From Xestospongia bergquistia (lineage: Eukaryota > Porifera > Demospongiae > Haplosclerida > Petrosiidae): 64,000 bases of DNA. Position numbers and translations under genes: made by a program. Below the pieces are notes generated by a model. It had not been told where the DNA came from. It made no database searches and saw nothing but the letters and a program-made list of their open reading frames with translations. Below, in pieces: positions 12,656 to 25,731 of this stretch. The DNA lies in NCBI GenBank assembly GCA_963965975.1, contig OZ014412.1, positions 6,698,501 to 6,762,500 of the forward strand, read 5' to 3'. Each line of letters begins with the position of its first letter. Within the stretch, counting starts at the first letter, position 1.

Positions 12656-14304
12656 TTTTAAGAATAAAACTAATAATTAACTTTGTAGCATTATATTTTC
12701 AATTTTTGTTACAAACATTGTCAAAACATATGAGATATTTATTTATGATCATTGTTTAATTTATATATATATACATTGTCATCAAGCTTTGCTAAAAAAA
12801 TATCTACCAAAAAGTGAAAAAACGTTATTGCTGTGTCATTTTTGCACATTTTGAAAAAACAATTTATTGCCAAAACTACACTGTAAGATTCTCTGAGATG
12901 ATGCCACAACCTACCAGATATATAGTTAATGACCATTCCTTATTAATTATGCATTATTAACAAGCTTCACTAAATGATATTATTCAACCATCATGATAGA
13001 ACATTATTATTTTCAGACGACGTCAATAGTCACTTTTACAATTGGCAGTATCAGTTATACTATGACTAGTGTAGCTTGATTTAGAAAATAAACTCATACA
13101 CACAATAATTATATTAAATTAATATTGTCATAAGATATAATGAGCAGTAGACTATATGCTATCTTATCTCGATAGTAAGTTTCTAATTATAAAACTGGTT
13201 CTATTAAGCACCTGTAATAGTAAAACTGATTATATAGTAATTTTAAAAAGGGATATTTTTTGATAGGTGTTATAAAGTACATGTTAACATAAGAAAGCTT
13301 TGATTTTCACTTCAACATGTTCGTACAGTCACTATACACAATACATATTGGACCAGTACTTGTGTTGCCATACACCTGGCCTGGAAACCATTTATGATTG
13401 AGAAAACAAACACAAGGATACAATAAGAACAATATAATGTTTGTATTTTGGTGTCACTGTCTGTAATTTCCAACTAAAAGAGCCAATAAGTGCTTTCAAT
13501 ACCTTTACACTTTAAATGAGAATATTAGTTGCTATGGTAACTGAAAAAGTTCACAGATATTAGAACTGTAAATGATTAATGATGAGAAAGCAAACATAAT
13601 ATTGTTTAGAAATAAGTGAGACAATGTTTAGAAAATAATATAATGTTTGTATTTCTTTTCTATACAACAACTTAATATAGAGAATATTATTCTCCTCTCT
13701 TTGATCTGATCACATGACTATAATCTCATAGCATGGTCTGAGAATGAGATTACTGAACTCATTAGCCTCTTGATTAATATAACATTGACATAAGTCTTCA
13801 TAAAATCAAAAAGATAATCACTTTTGACAACACCATGACAAGTCACATGACATCAATATCTTACTATAAAGAGATCGTCACATGACCACATACAGAATAC
13901 CTAGAGATTAAAAGGGATATTCTTACTACCAGTTAGTCCATCTATCTGTTTGTCCATTTGTTTATTCATCCATCCATTTACACTGTAATTAATTTGACAA
14001 TATAGTTCTTAATTATCAAGTTAGCTTGAATTTTAATTAACTTTAACATAAGCTCTAAACTAGTTATTGTGTTGTTAAGTAAGCCAGAAAGATAAACAGA
14101 CTTTTACATTAGAAGATACATCAGTGGACTCTACAAGGTGCATGAAACAGACCCTATGGGGAGAGAAAAAGAAAGGTCATGTACATTATGAAGAATACTT
14201 AGGCTAACTCAATTAATACCAATTATCCAATACCATTATCCCAAACCAGAAACCAGAGAAATGTGTTGGATAATAACTGTCTACAAAGATGGCATTCCTG
14301 TCAC

Positions 14305-14436
14305 ATTATGCACAATATATGGTCATATTATGCACAATATAAGGTCTTATTATGTACAATATAAGGTCTTATTATGTACAATATAAGGTCTTATTATGTA
14401 CAATATAAGGTCTTATTATGTACAATATATGGTGAT
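14305..14436. repeat. 22-bp minisatellite, six units
   Basis: Six consecutive units of ATTATGTACAATATAAGGTC plus TT. The inner copies are identical; the outer ones carry substitutions (TATGG for TAAGG; GCAC for GTAC). There are no spacers, so it is not a CRISPR array. Confidence 0.95.
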
Positions 14437-15118
14437 ATTAAATTAGTATATTAATAAACTGGGAAGCCATTGTCATAACTTAATTGAATTTATTCATTGT
14501 AAGATACAAATTAACAAACTTAATTTAAATTAATTTTTAATGTAAATAAACAATAAACATGTATATATATGTAAAATTCTCATGGCAGCCATAAAACAAA
14601 CAAGAGATAAATTTAATGTAAAAGCAGTTTTTAACAGATATGACAAAATGACTTTTGTTTAGCTTAAGTTAATGTTAGTTCTAACATTTGCCTTTTTGTC
14701 TCAAAAGTAATTTACAAAAAATATCATAATCTTCTATTCTCATATCATATATATATCACTGGCTATATAAAATAATCTCAATTAAGACAATCAATATGTA
14801 TGTGGGATAATATAATTATTATTCTAAACATCTCATTAACAACTATGTGTGTCATGCAAATTTATAGAAGCTACTTAACTAGAATGCCTGCATAAATATA
14901 AAACATGAGAGAGTCAAAGTGGTTTTTCAAGAACATAGTCTCAAATTACAAAAGATGCATAATAATAACTATTACTTTAAACATATTTAGTAGATATTGT
15001 CTTCTATTTACTAGTTTCTCCATTACTGGACAGGTCAATAATACACAATGATCGCATTTATTATAATAATAGTAATGCATACAAAAGCAATATTATAATG
15101 TTGTATTCAGTGGAATAT

Positions 15119-15551
15119 TATGGGCCGCAGTTTGTGTCAAAGTTGAAAAATTTTCATGATATAATAAATAAGTCGTTATTTATCAAATTATTGTTGATTA
15201 CTTCTTATTTATGAAGCGCTGTTTGTGTCAAAATTAAATACATTCAATGGTACATTTAACATGTTATGATTTACTTTTTATTGTTACTTAATAAAATGCA
15301 GAGCACAAGTACAAGCCATCTCTTAGAATCGAGCGTCAGTGAGATGTTTCCAGTTAGGTTGGGTGCCTGACTTTGGTTGTATATTGTAGGTCTATCATTT
15401 AGGGGAGTCAAGGACGGTCATTAAAACTCCGTATAACCCCGTTATATTGAAATTGGAATGTCTGTCTGAGGCTTCTGTATATTTTAATAAATAATAAATT
15501 ATTTATTATATCATGAAAATTTTTCAATTTTAACACAAACAGTGCCCCATA
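15119..15551. mobile_element. 433-bp inverted-repeat (MITE-like) insertion
   Basis: The first ~53 bp (TATGGGCCGCAGTTTGTGTC...) are an imperfect inverted repeat of the last ~53 bp, whose reverse complement starts TATGGGGCACTGTTTGTGTT. GAATAT precedes it and GAATAC follows, a probable 6-bp target duplication with one change. The matching place 5' of D (about 25125-25145, GTGGAATATAACTG) lacks it: an empty site. An internal GCGCTGTTTGTGTCAAAATT repeats the terminus. No open frame, so it is non-autonomous. Confidence 0.85.
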
Positions 15552-15967
15552 GAATACAACTGACATACATTAGTCAATGTTTATTCATTATGAAGCTGGG
15601 TAAGATCTAACATTACTCACTATTTATACCTTGGATACTTAGGTCAGTCTCATCATCCTGAAATTATCTCAAAAGGCTCCATAAATATTACATAAAGCAA
15701 TAATGGAAGTTTAGTATTAGTAAAGTACCACTTACAGAAACTCCACCCAGTGGGAGGAGCTACCTTAGTAGTACTCCCTGTAGTTATAAAACAAGAGATA
15801 AAAATTATAATTAACAATTACCTTATTCTAAGTGGGTATTAAAGGAATTTATTAGTCATTTTTTTCTGAGTGTGCCCAGTTTGGTATATAGCTTAATTTA
15901 AATGGTAGATGTTATCTGATCAGTCTATCGATTAACAAAAGAACTGACATCAATTTTTCAGAAGTCT

Positions 15968-15977
15968 AGGGGTAATC
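15968..15977 (+). promoter_or_regulatory. Shared AGGGGTAATC motif, 186 bp before ATG of C
   Basis: AGGGGTAATC preceded by AGAAGTCT. The same motif lies 186 bp before the D start, 168 bp before G and 201 bp before H. It contains TAATC, which resembles the core of K50 homeodomain sites, but that is only a suggestion. CAATTTTTCAG just upstream could instead be an acceptor for a 5' untranslated exon. Confidence 0.45.
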
Positions 15978-16153
15978 GTCTAGGGACAATGCCACAAGAA
16001 GTCAGAATATCTTGACAGAGATACAAAGAACGAAGAAAAACAGGAAAGATATCTTCATATTGTCTACGTAGTGTATAAGCCACACCTTCGACGAAATTCC
16101 GACTATATGAATAAAGTGTGATGACATCATTGTTCAGTCAGTAGTCAGTGACA

Positions 16154-17072
16154 ATGCTATCGTATCTTGTTATTTGCTCCCTGTTACGTCTCTCTGTTGG
16201 TACTAACAGCAGTAATGAAGACAAAATTCCTCTCTACTTTGCATATATTACCACAAAGACTGGAGACTTCCTTGCTAGTGGAGGTATACCAATTGTTGAT
16301 TGGTCATTGGAGATGATCAATGAACGAGACGACATTTTGCAGAATTATACACTAAGTTATACACCTGATATACTGGATTCAAAAGTAAGTACAAAATAAG
16401 ATTCTAAGATAATAATTCTGTTATAGAATAATTTGTGTGTGTGTGTGTGCGTGCGCTCATTACTTTCTTACCTTATTTATTTCCTTTTTTGGCAATAATT
16501 GCTGTTTTCTTTCATTATACATTGCTAACTCAATTATATGTGCAATGCTATCTCTTTCTTACAGTGTGATCATACTGCATCTTTAGATGCTTTCTTTGAA
16601 CTATTTTGGAACAGTAACACAACTTATGTGACATTACTAGGATGTGGTTGCTCACAAGCAACTATCCCTGTGGCAGAAACCAGCCATTACTGGAATATAC
16701 CACAAGTAAAATCTGACTCCATGTGTATACTCAATAATATATATATATATATATCTCTTAGATTGCTTTTGCAGCAGCTGCAAGCATTTTGAATGATCGT
16801 CAACGATTCAAAAGCTTTTTTCGAGTACTACCCTCTTTTTATTATATTCCAGCATCTATGGCTCAGTTAATGAGACAATTTAATTGGAAAAAGATGACTG
16901 TTATCACCCAAGAAGAAACCCTGTTTCAAGCAGTGAGTACTATAATGATTTCATGCCAGTTCTTACTAATTTGTAATTAAAGACTAGTATATTAAATTTT
17001 TGTCAAAGTGCGTAAGAATATTGAACTTTCATATATAAATTTTTCATAATTAGGTTGCCTCCCTTCACTCTC

Positions 17073-17144
<72 letters not shown>

Positions 17145-17149
17145 TCCCT

Positions 17150-17186
<37 letters not shown>

Positions 17187-20100
17187 TTCCATCTTAGATT
17201 TCCAATGGTCTCAAAATCATTTTTCAGTCAGAGAATTGGTTACTAGATACATCTGTGACTTTTAAAACAAGAGTTGATCCCTTTCCATATGATGCCATAT
17301 TTGACAATGTAAGTCATTATTTAATTGGTATTACATACTGTTAATTAAACAACTTCATATGTTTATGATTATCTTCTTGCCTTAGATAAATATAGGAAAG
17401 TATAGGATTATTTACATCAACACATATGATATATATGCTGCCAACATTCTGTGTGAAGTGAGTAACATACTACACAGTATGAGGAATGACTACAGTAATG
17501 AGAACAATTTTTAATCATCATTAATGCATAGTTGACTACTCAAGTGGATGACTCAATATATAGCATTAACATTATTACTCAATTAGAAATATATCTAAAC
17601 ACATTTGCTTTTGCTACTACAGGCTTACCACAGAAATATGTATGCTCCTACCTATGTCTGGATATTACCAATGTGGTTTAATGTAGGCTGGTGGAATAAT
17701 ACAGTTCACTCATCCTGTACAACAGAGAACATGATGACAGTTGTTAATGGTACTTTAGGTACTGTACCCAATGGGTTCTTTCTTATGGATAACAAAACAA
17801 GAAAAGCAATCTCTGGGCTGGTAAGAAATATTTAGTTATATGGTTACAGTTAGTATTAGTTGCTTATTAAAGCAGAGTTGGGACTTTAGATGAAGCCTTA
17901 TAAAAACATGAACAGTAAGAACAGCTATAGCATTCTTACTAATGTTCTTATTTTGAGGGATGATGATATTGCCATATAAGGTGCTCTCTTGTTGGTGTTC
18001 TTTGTAATATATATATATAAATTAGTAATTTTTAATAGCATATTTATGTGACTACTTATATAGACTGTAGCACATGCCACAAGTGCAAAGTGAATTACTT
18101 TTTTTGATATATAGGCAATTCATGCTTATATTAATATTTAAGATTAGATATTTCATCACCCAGCATTCTGGTACAACAAGTGACAGTTAATTAATTTTGG
18201 CTATAGATAAAGCCTTTTCTTGACTTATAATCTCTGATTTGCATGATATAATAATTTTATGTCCAGTTAGATCTTATTGGTATTGATTGATTACCATTTC
18301 CTTATAATTACTACATAGTTGTGTCATTATGTCATGACTTTCATACATACGTGCTTTTTTAGAGAAGTCATATTGTTTAAGTGTAACTATTATGTAGTTT
18401 CATAGTGATTAGTAATCAAAATAGCATATTTTTATGCTACATTCCAACACACTACATTTTCTTACAATTACTACATAGTTGTGTCATTATGTCATGAGTG
18501 TCATACATAGATGCCCTTTTAGAGAAGTCATATTGTTTAAGTATAACTATTATGTAGTTTCATAGTGATTAGTAATCAAAATAGCATATTTTTATGCTAC
18601 ATTCCAACACACTACATTTTCTTATAATTACTGCATAGTTATGTCATTATGTCATGGGTGTCATACATAGATGCCCTTTTAGAGAAGTCATATTGTTTAA
18701 GTATAACTATTATGTAGTTTCATAGTGATTAGTAATCAAAATAGCATATTTTTATGCTACATTCCAACACACTACATTTTCTTACAATTACTACATAGTT
18801 GTGTCATTATGTCATGAGTGTCATACATAGATGCCCTTTTAGAGAAGTCATATTGTTTAAGTATAACTATTATGTAGTTTCATAGTGATTAGTAATCAAA
18901 ATAGCATAACTACATTCTAACTTCTATAACTTCTCCACCAACTCATTACTCCAATCTTCCTCTACTTCCTACTCCATCATCTCTCTGCTACAATCTTCCA
19001 ACGCTGGCATTGGCTCCCTACCTTGATCTCTTTACTCCAATCCTCATCCTAATGTATACAGCACTTTTCCCAAATTAGATAATCTCTCTGGTAACTCTTT
19101 GTTTATTCATTGTCCTGATCTTATTTGCATTTTTCAATCTTGGTCATCTTTCAAATTTTGATTAGTACTCAAAAATTAGTTTTATTTCAACATGATTGTA
19201 AACATCATGGTGGTGGTATCATTGTCTACATTAAATCACATTTAATCACTTCTGAAGTATACGTTTCTTCTGAAATTGTGACTTCTTCTCTCTGTTAAGT
19301 TTATATATTGTTCACTCACAATTGGTCCTTATTATTTCCTGCCTTCATCTCGTGACAACCTGAATCATCTGGTAGACACACTCTCATCTCTTAATCCCTC
19401 TATCCTATTAAACATTATACTCTTAGGTGACTTTAACATCAATTACTTTCATACCTCATCCTTGCTTGAAACTAAAAGTGAATACTTTATCTGACTCTTT
19501 TAATCTTAAGCAAATCATTAAAGACACCACTCATTTTTCTCACTGTGGTACTTCATCCACTACTGATCCTGTTTTCCTCCCTTCTAACATAGTTTCACTC
19601 TCATCTGATATCCTCTCTCCTGCCTCTTCCTCAGATCATGAATTCTATTAACCCAGCAAATTTGTTTACCCATCAACCAACACTTCTCCCTCTGGATTAA
19701 CTACTCTTATAATGCATTGAAACCTTGCTTACCTCACAACTCACAAATCAAAATTGTTTTTCACCTTATCCACTTCTCCTTTTTCTTCATCATTATGGTA
19801 TGCTTTGCACCTATTTCCCCTCCCAACCATGCCAACTATCCAGTTCCATATTAATCAGTGATCAAAAAATAGCATAGTTGTTAATACTTACATTACTTTG
19901 GTAGCTTACTAGCTCTGCTGTGTCATTGTGTGATAGGCTGTCACAACATACATACATTTTTAGAGAAATTGCTTGTTTATAGATACACCAACTATACAGT
20001 TCCAAAGTAATTAGTAATCAAAATTAGCATAGTTGTCAATACTTTCATTTTTAATATACTTTAGGGGATGGATGCAACCTAATTGACTATGAATTAGCAG

Positions 20101-22751
20101 TGATGTATGCTTGATAAGGCTCTAGTATATATCAGCCAATATCAACTACAGTATACTACATTATTATCTAAAAAAAATTCATTGTGTCCACTGAGATATG
20201 AGATATTTCAGTAATACATGTATTTTTTGTACTAATAAGTATAGATTATTTCTGTATGTTAGGCACTGTACCCTTATTGAAAGGAAATTTCTTTGATTGA
20301 TTTCTCATTTCTCTTTGGTCATCTCTATTAACATTAGTAATATTACTGTTAACAATATCTCTTTTCCTGTAGACACCACAGCAGTTTTTAGACAACTATA
20401 CTGCTCTACTTGAAGAGCCAAGATACAAATCTCAAAATTTAACTAGGGTCAATGCTATAGGATTAGTTCATGAGGGAATATGGTCATTAGCTATTGGACT
20501 TGACAATGCAGTGAAACGGATAGCTATGGGAAATGACAGTGGATGTGAGGGGTTACCAGGAGAGTTGGTACCTTTAGAGGAGTTTGATTATACTAATGAA
20601 AAAGTGGGCTGTATTCTGAGACAAGGTTTTGCTGAAGTTAATTTTCTTGGAATTACTGTGAGTTGCCCAGTTTTCCCTTGTATATTAAATAAGTAGTAGA
20701 TTGTCAAAGTATGCATTTATTGCATGTAAAATCATTCCTACATTGTTATAATAATTATAGTGTTAAGACTTTATATGTTGTGTTCTGTGATTACATTTGA
20801 TACTGTAATTTTTAATATTAGGGTCCTGTTTACTTTAATGCAAATGGAGGTCGTCCTGACAATATTCATGATGTCAAACAGTACAGAATATCTGGTGGTA
20901 AGCATATAACAAGAATTAATAAAATTTTGAATTCATTTTTCTGTAGACACAGTCAGTCTTGATACAATAGCTTCTGTAACCATTGGTACTAAAAAGAGTG
21001 TTTTCACTTTCAAAATGGGTGAATCTAATGCACGTGTTTGGAAAGGTAATATCATAATGTTATTGGTGCCAGGTTGATGATGTGATACTTGATACTTTAT
21101 GTCTGAATTTCTGGTAACGAGAACTAGCTTTGATGACCTCAGTGTGGTATTGCAACATAAAAGATTTAAAAATTATTTTGGGACATTAACAGACTATTAC
21201 ATAGCACTCATGATGACACTAATGTGCGTTATTTGTGGTAAATATATATGTAGTTCAAAGCTTGCATACGAGATAAGAACAACTAACAGACAAACCTACT
21301 CATATATTATACTCATATACATATACATATGTCTAAAGCTAACTGACATGTAACAAATTTTAAGAATTGAAAAAAAGTAGTGATGACAATGCCAAAAGTA
21401 CAGTAACAAGATAGGGATGATAACATGACACTTTGATCAAACACAATAACAATAATATTAAATAATGTATATATACATAATACACAATATAGTAGAATTG
21501 ATCTCTAGTGTGTTTGCTATTTATGTGTTGCGATTTTCAAAATTTTGCTATCATCCCAATCTTGTTTTTGTACTTTAGGCATTGTTGTCTCTACATTGAT
21601 TTCAATTATTAAAATGTTTTTATTACAAATGGCAATAATCACTGTGATCACAATAAGATGACAAACAAGGATGCAGTCAAGAGAGTATAGAGATGATTTT
21701 GTAAAATGGTATATCTGTAAAAGTTAATTGGTTGATTTAACCCAATATATGTTTATACATATTGCATGTATGTAGCAAATTATTTGATACAAACTGATAG
21801 TAGACATTATCTGTTTTCATTCCTATCTGATAGTATGTTAGAAATGAAAACAGTATAATATTCACTTTCAGTTTGCATCAAATAATTTGCTACATACATG
21901 CATCCTGTATAAACATATATTGTATAAATCAATGAATTAATTTTTACAGTTATATAGATATAAATATTGGAGATAATAAAATTAATTTTTATAGAATTAT
22001 ATATAGGATGTTTTTCTAATCATTGTCTTTATGTCCATATCTAAAAATGTATTGTAATAGCACATGAACACTATGACATCTCCACTATTACCTTGCTTTA
22101 ATACACACATCAAATGTATTATATAACTTACATCTTATTACTATTATTATGTCACTAGATGGTACTCCTCCTTATGATGGCTATGAAGTGGACACTATAC
22201 ACCAGAATCATCTAGCATTGATTATAATTTATGATATTGTAGCATTTGTTGGTCTCATCTTTGTAGCAGTATGTCTTGTATTTAATATTGTCTTTAGAAA
22301 TAAAAAGTCAGTAACTGGATATTGTACATCTTAGTTTGATTCTCCCTTCCTTCCTCCCTCCCTTTAATAGAGTTGTCAAACTTTCCAGTCCTAATTTGAA
22401 TTATCTCATAACTATAGGGGCTGCTCTCATGTACATATGTGTCTATTTCTATGTACACTCCTCAGCAGTAATGGATGTACAGACTGCTTTCTGTAATGTA
22501 AGATTATCACATAATGATCATTAATCCTCACTTCTAGATTTGTTCTATAATAAATTATTGTATTGCTTTACCTTCAAATTAATGATCCGTTCTTAATTTT
22601 CACATAGATCCGATTCTGGTTGTTCTTTTTAGGATACTCTGTCTGTTTTGCTGTCATTCTTTCCAAAACATGGAGAGTCTATTATATCTTTTCTAATCCA
22701 ACACCTAAGAAGAAGGTTAATTACTTAGTTACAAAATGGTATCTCAGTCAA

Positions 22752-22793
<42 letters not shown>

Positions 22794-24134
22794 GGCACTA
22801 AAAGATTGGGTTTTATTTGTTCAAGTATTAGTTATAGTATCTATTGATTTGATTATTATTGTCATTGGATCTGCCATTCCTCAGTCACGACTGATAGCTA
22901 CCAGAATAAGAGATACTCAACATCCAGAAGCTACAACGGTAAACAAAATTTTATTTGTCCTCAAAATGTTAATTTTCATGTCTGTCATGTAATTGAAAAG
23001 CTTTTCTATATACAAGAGTCTCTAAAATTATATAACAGATATATTTAGTTAAGCTGACAAATGTGCTTATATTATTACTAGATAGTCAGATAATTAACAT
23101 ATTAATTTGTTTAACTTTTAGTTGTATAAAATTAAGCAAAATTAATATCCTTATTACATCAGGAAATAGTACCATGCAAGGATTAGTGCATATTTCGTAT
23201 TTACATAATGTGCATGTCAATTGCAATCCTGGTTCTTATTTTGGCAACTTAAATGTTCAGAAGAATCATTGCTAATATTTCCCATTTGATAAGTTTTTAG
23301 GTTTATGCTATTTCTTTTTCAATACTATATCTAGGATGAAGGTATTTTTGAAAAAAACTTCATCTATGTGTGTGCTCAGAGTGGATCACAAATTTGGCTA
23401 GCAGTCTCCTTTTCATATAAAGCATTGTTACAACTAGTAGCAATATTTATGGCATTTCATATTCGTCGTGTTAAAGTTAAAGCTCTCAATGATTCAAAGG
23501 AAATAGCTGTCATTATCTACATCAATAGTATTATACTTGCATTGTTAGCAGTGACACAGTTTGCTCTTGAAAATTATCATGATGTGTATGCTGCATTGTT
23601 TGGTCTTGCTCTACTAGTAGATGCAACTATGTTCCTAGGACTCATTTTCATTCCAAAAGTAAGACTCATTTCCATTCTAATTTCAATTTGGTGCATTTTA
23701 AAAACAAGATTTTAATTAAATATTTCATTTTCAAATATCTTATTAATTTTATTTTAAGCTGACTCAACGGCTTTATTTCTTATAGAGTCTATAGAGACTA
23801 TATAAACCAGCCATAATTTTGTTTTTCTGATTATATCTTGACAGATGGTTAGTTTATATCATGATCCAACTGGAGAGAAAGTCCTCACTAGTCATAACTT
23901 ACGTTCTTCCTATCCAACCAATAATACCACTATTAGTGAGTCACCTGAGGAGACTATCAGTGGTCTACAAGCTAGAATAAAAGAACTGGAGTCTATGCTC
24001 TCCACTAAAGAGGTAAATATATGAAAAACTATTCATATGTCATAAGAGCTGTTTATTTGTACATATATAAATGCTGTGTATTATACTAGAACAATCTTAT
24101 CATCTCAAATATATAGCTGGAGTCTGCACCTTAA
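16154..24134 (+). CDS. GABA-B-like class C receptor copy C (complete, 806 aa)
   Basis: Exons: 16154-16384, 16565-16705, 16762-16932, 17198-17308, 17386-17457, 17623-17820, 20373-20657, 20822-20897, 20947-21045, 22159-22306, 22371-22497, 22608-22715, 22795-22938, 23335-23658, 23845-24012, 24117-24134. Start: first ATG of the exon (MLSYLVICSLLRLSVG), giving a signal peptide. The ligand domain has GCSQATIPVAE, LNDRQRFKSFFRVLPS, NMYAPTYVWILPMWF and HEGIWSLAIGLDNA. Exon 9 is 99 nt against 90 in B, adding three residues. Tail helix is ETISGLQARIKELESML and the last exon reads LESAP. Very close to D in exons and introns. Intron 6 (2.55 kb) is swollen by 160-bp tandem repeats and a LINE relic; intron 9 contains a foldback element. 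No lesion was seen, so a functional receptor is likely. Dimer partner and ligand cannot be read from sequence. Confidence 0.92.
17066..17189. repeat. (CT)n microsatellite before the intron 3 acceptor of C
   Basis: About 120 bp of CT with a few CCCT interruptions, ending 8 bp before the exon 4 acceptor ATCTTAG, so it doubles as the polypyrimidine tract. Frames across it (L-S repeats, or R-E repeats on the other strand) are not genes. Confidence 0.95.
18301..18906. repeat. 160-bp tandem repeat, 3.8 units, intron 6 of C
   Basis: Units start at 18301, 18461, 18621 and 18781 with CTTAYAATTACTRCATAGTT and are nearly identical; the last stops after about 126 bp at AATCAAAATAGCATAAC. B (5440-5570) and D (27756-27897) each have one copy at the same place, so amplification happened only in C. 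Confidence 0.95.
18907..19660 (+). mobile_element. LINE endonuclease-domain relic in intron 6 of C
   Basis: Translated piecewise, it gives HHGGGIIVYIKSHL (from about 19204), RDNLNHLVDTLSSLNPS, then LLGDFNINY (about 19424-19450), and near 19520-19645 DTTHFSHCGTSSTTDPVF and SSDH. The order GGG..YIK, GDFN, TH..S.S..D..F, SDH is the hallmark of APE-type endonuclease of non-LTR retrotransposons. Frameshifts and stops break it, and no reverse transcriptase follows, so it is dead. Same strand as the host gene. Confidence 0.75.
19913..20040. repeat. Diverged second copy of the intron-6 module, 3' of the LINE relic
   Basis: Order of matches to the 160-bp unit: TGTGTCATTGTG, then AGAGAAATTGCTTG, then AGTAATTAGTAATCAAAA and AGCATAGTTG. 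Thus related modules sit on both sides of the LINE relic. D has a remnant at about 28228-28310. Confidence 0.55.
21716..21948. repeat. Foldback (MITE-like) element in intron 9 of C
   Basis: Two arms of about 75-95 bp in inverted orientation: left GCATGTATGTAGCAAATTAT, right ATAATTTGCTACATACATGC; the outer edges are TGTAAAAGTTAATT and AATTAATTTTTACA. The arms could form a long hairpin. No coding capacity. D has the same element at the same intron position, so insertion predates the C/D split. Confidence 0.85.
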
Positions 24135-25731
24135 TTTTGATAAAGAAGTTAAAATGAGAATAATAGACTAATGTAATACTTATTTGTTGTATATGTGTCT
24201 TTCTCATATAATATGTATATCAGTTATGTATTTAGTAATTTTGTGATTATTACATAATTTAGTAGTATTTAGTAATTTTGTTACATTATTGTTAAAACAT
24301 ACAGTATGTACTTACTTGTTTATCAAATACATCAATATCCAATTAATAAAATCAAAGCAGATGGATTAATTAAGACACTATAATGAAACGTTAACTAGCT
24401 ACAGTATCATCATCAGAAACTTATGACAAACCCTATCTTTTTAAAATTAATTATTTTTAATTTCCTTATTGACAAGTTTTGCTAAAAAATAATTTTCTGC
24501 TACAAGAAGAAATTTATCACTGTGCTATTTAATACACATTTTAGAATGAAAATCTTTATTGCTATAACTATTCCAAATTTGTCAGAAACCACCTACTTCA
24601 TATTCCAATGCTTAATTTCCATGCATTGGCAGCAAATTTTGAAACCAGAGGACACTTGAAATTCCAAATCTTTTGAACTATGTTATTCATTAAAAAGAGC
24701 AACTACATGTGTCTCACCATAGCAACAAATACTTTAACAACAACGTGTTTGTTATAATATTATCATGGTGAGAATCAACATAATAGTTTTACCATAGCAA
24801 CAACATAAATCATCATAGTATTATTACTTATGATCCTGTGACCATTAGGAAAATTAGTTTGAAGAGTAAAAGTAATAATTATCTCATTAACAACTAAAAT
24901 GTGTCTTATGCATGAATCATAGTAATGGCAAAGGCAAATTTAAGAAGCTACCTAACTACAATGCCCACATAAATGTATATGATGAGAAGGTCAAAGTGGT
25001 TTCCAAGAACATGGTCTCAAATAACAAAACAAGTATATTACTTTAAACATATTTAGTAGATATTGTCTTTTATTTACTGGGGTTCTCCATTACTGTATAC
25101 AAAAATAATATTATAATGTTGTATTCAGTGGAATATAACTGATGTACATTAGTCACTGTCTATTCATTACAAAGCTGAGTATGATCTAACATTAGTCACT
25201 CTTTACACCTCAACTGAAATGTCAGTCTCACCTCCTGAAATTATCTCAAAGGGCTCCATAAACATTACATAAATTATAATGAAAGTTTAGTATTAGTGAA
25301 GTAGCTCTTACTGAAACTCCACATATGGGAGGAGCTACCTTAGTAGTATGTACTCACTGAAGACATGAAATGAAAAATAAAAATTATAATTAACAATTAC
25401 CATAGATAAAAAATCCATTAATTGGAGCACAGTCATTTGTTTTCTGAGCGTGCCTAGTTTGGTATATAGCTGGTAGACATCATGTGACAGTCATTTGATC
25501 AGTCAATCTATTAACAAAAGAACTGACATCAATTTTCAGAAGTCTAGGGGTAATCACGTTTAACAATGACATGACAAATCAGAATATCTTGACAGAGATA
25601 CAAAGAAGGAAGAAAAAACAGGAAAGATATCTTCATATTGCCCATTTGGTGTATAAGCCATACCTTCGACGAAATTTCGAAAAACCTGCGTATAAAGTGT
25701 GATGACATATATAGTTGTTCAGTCAGTGATA
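24135..25731. other. Intergenic region C-D
   Basis: Starts with a 3' flank like those of A and B, then from about 24900 on parallels the 5' flank of C without the 433-bp insertion. The shared motif is at 25546. No exon or relic exon was seen. Confidence 0.55.
25546..25555 (+). promoter_or_regulatory. Shared AGGGGTAATC motif, 186 bp before ATG of D
   Basis: Same motif, context (AGAAGTCT before it) and distance to the ATG as in C. Since C and D flanks are similar overall, the agreement with C is weak evidence by itself; the presence in G and H is stronger. Confidence 0.45.

Larger units (their letters stand above)
12656..16153. other. Intergenic region Bpsi-C
   Basis: About 3.5 kb without a recognisable exon. 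Contents: a stretch at 13500-13700 similar to the 5' flank of copy B; a 22-bp minisatellite (14305-14436); sequence from about 14880 on that matches the 5' flank of D; a 433-bp inverted-repeat insertion (15119-15551); and the shared motif at 15968. The last 200 bp are closely similar to the flank of D (GACAGAGATACAAAGAA, GGAAAGATATCTTCATATTG). Confidence 0.6.

Noticed and set aside
14305-14436. Regular short repeats that might suggest a CRISPR array
   Set aside because: The 22-bp units abut with no spacers, and the window is a eukaryotic locus with spliced genes.
16992-17246. Open frames rich in Arg-Glu or Leu-Ser
   Set aside because: They are the (CT)n tract in front of exon 4 of C.
19427-19651. 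Open frame in intron 6 of C as a possible small gene
   Set aside because: It is a fragment of the LINE endonuclease relic read partly out of frame.
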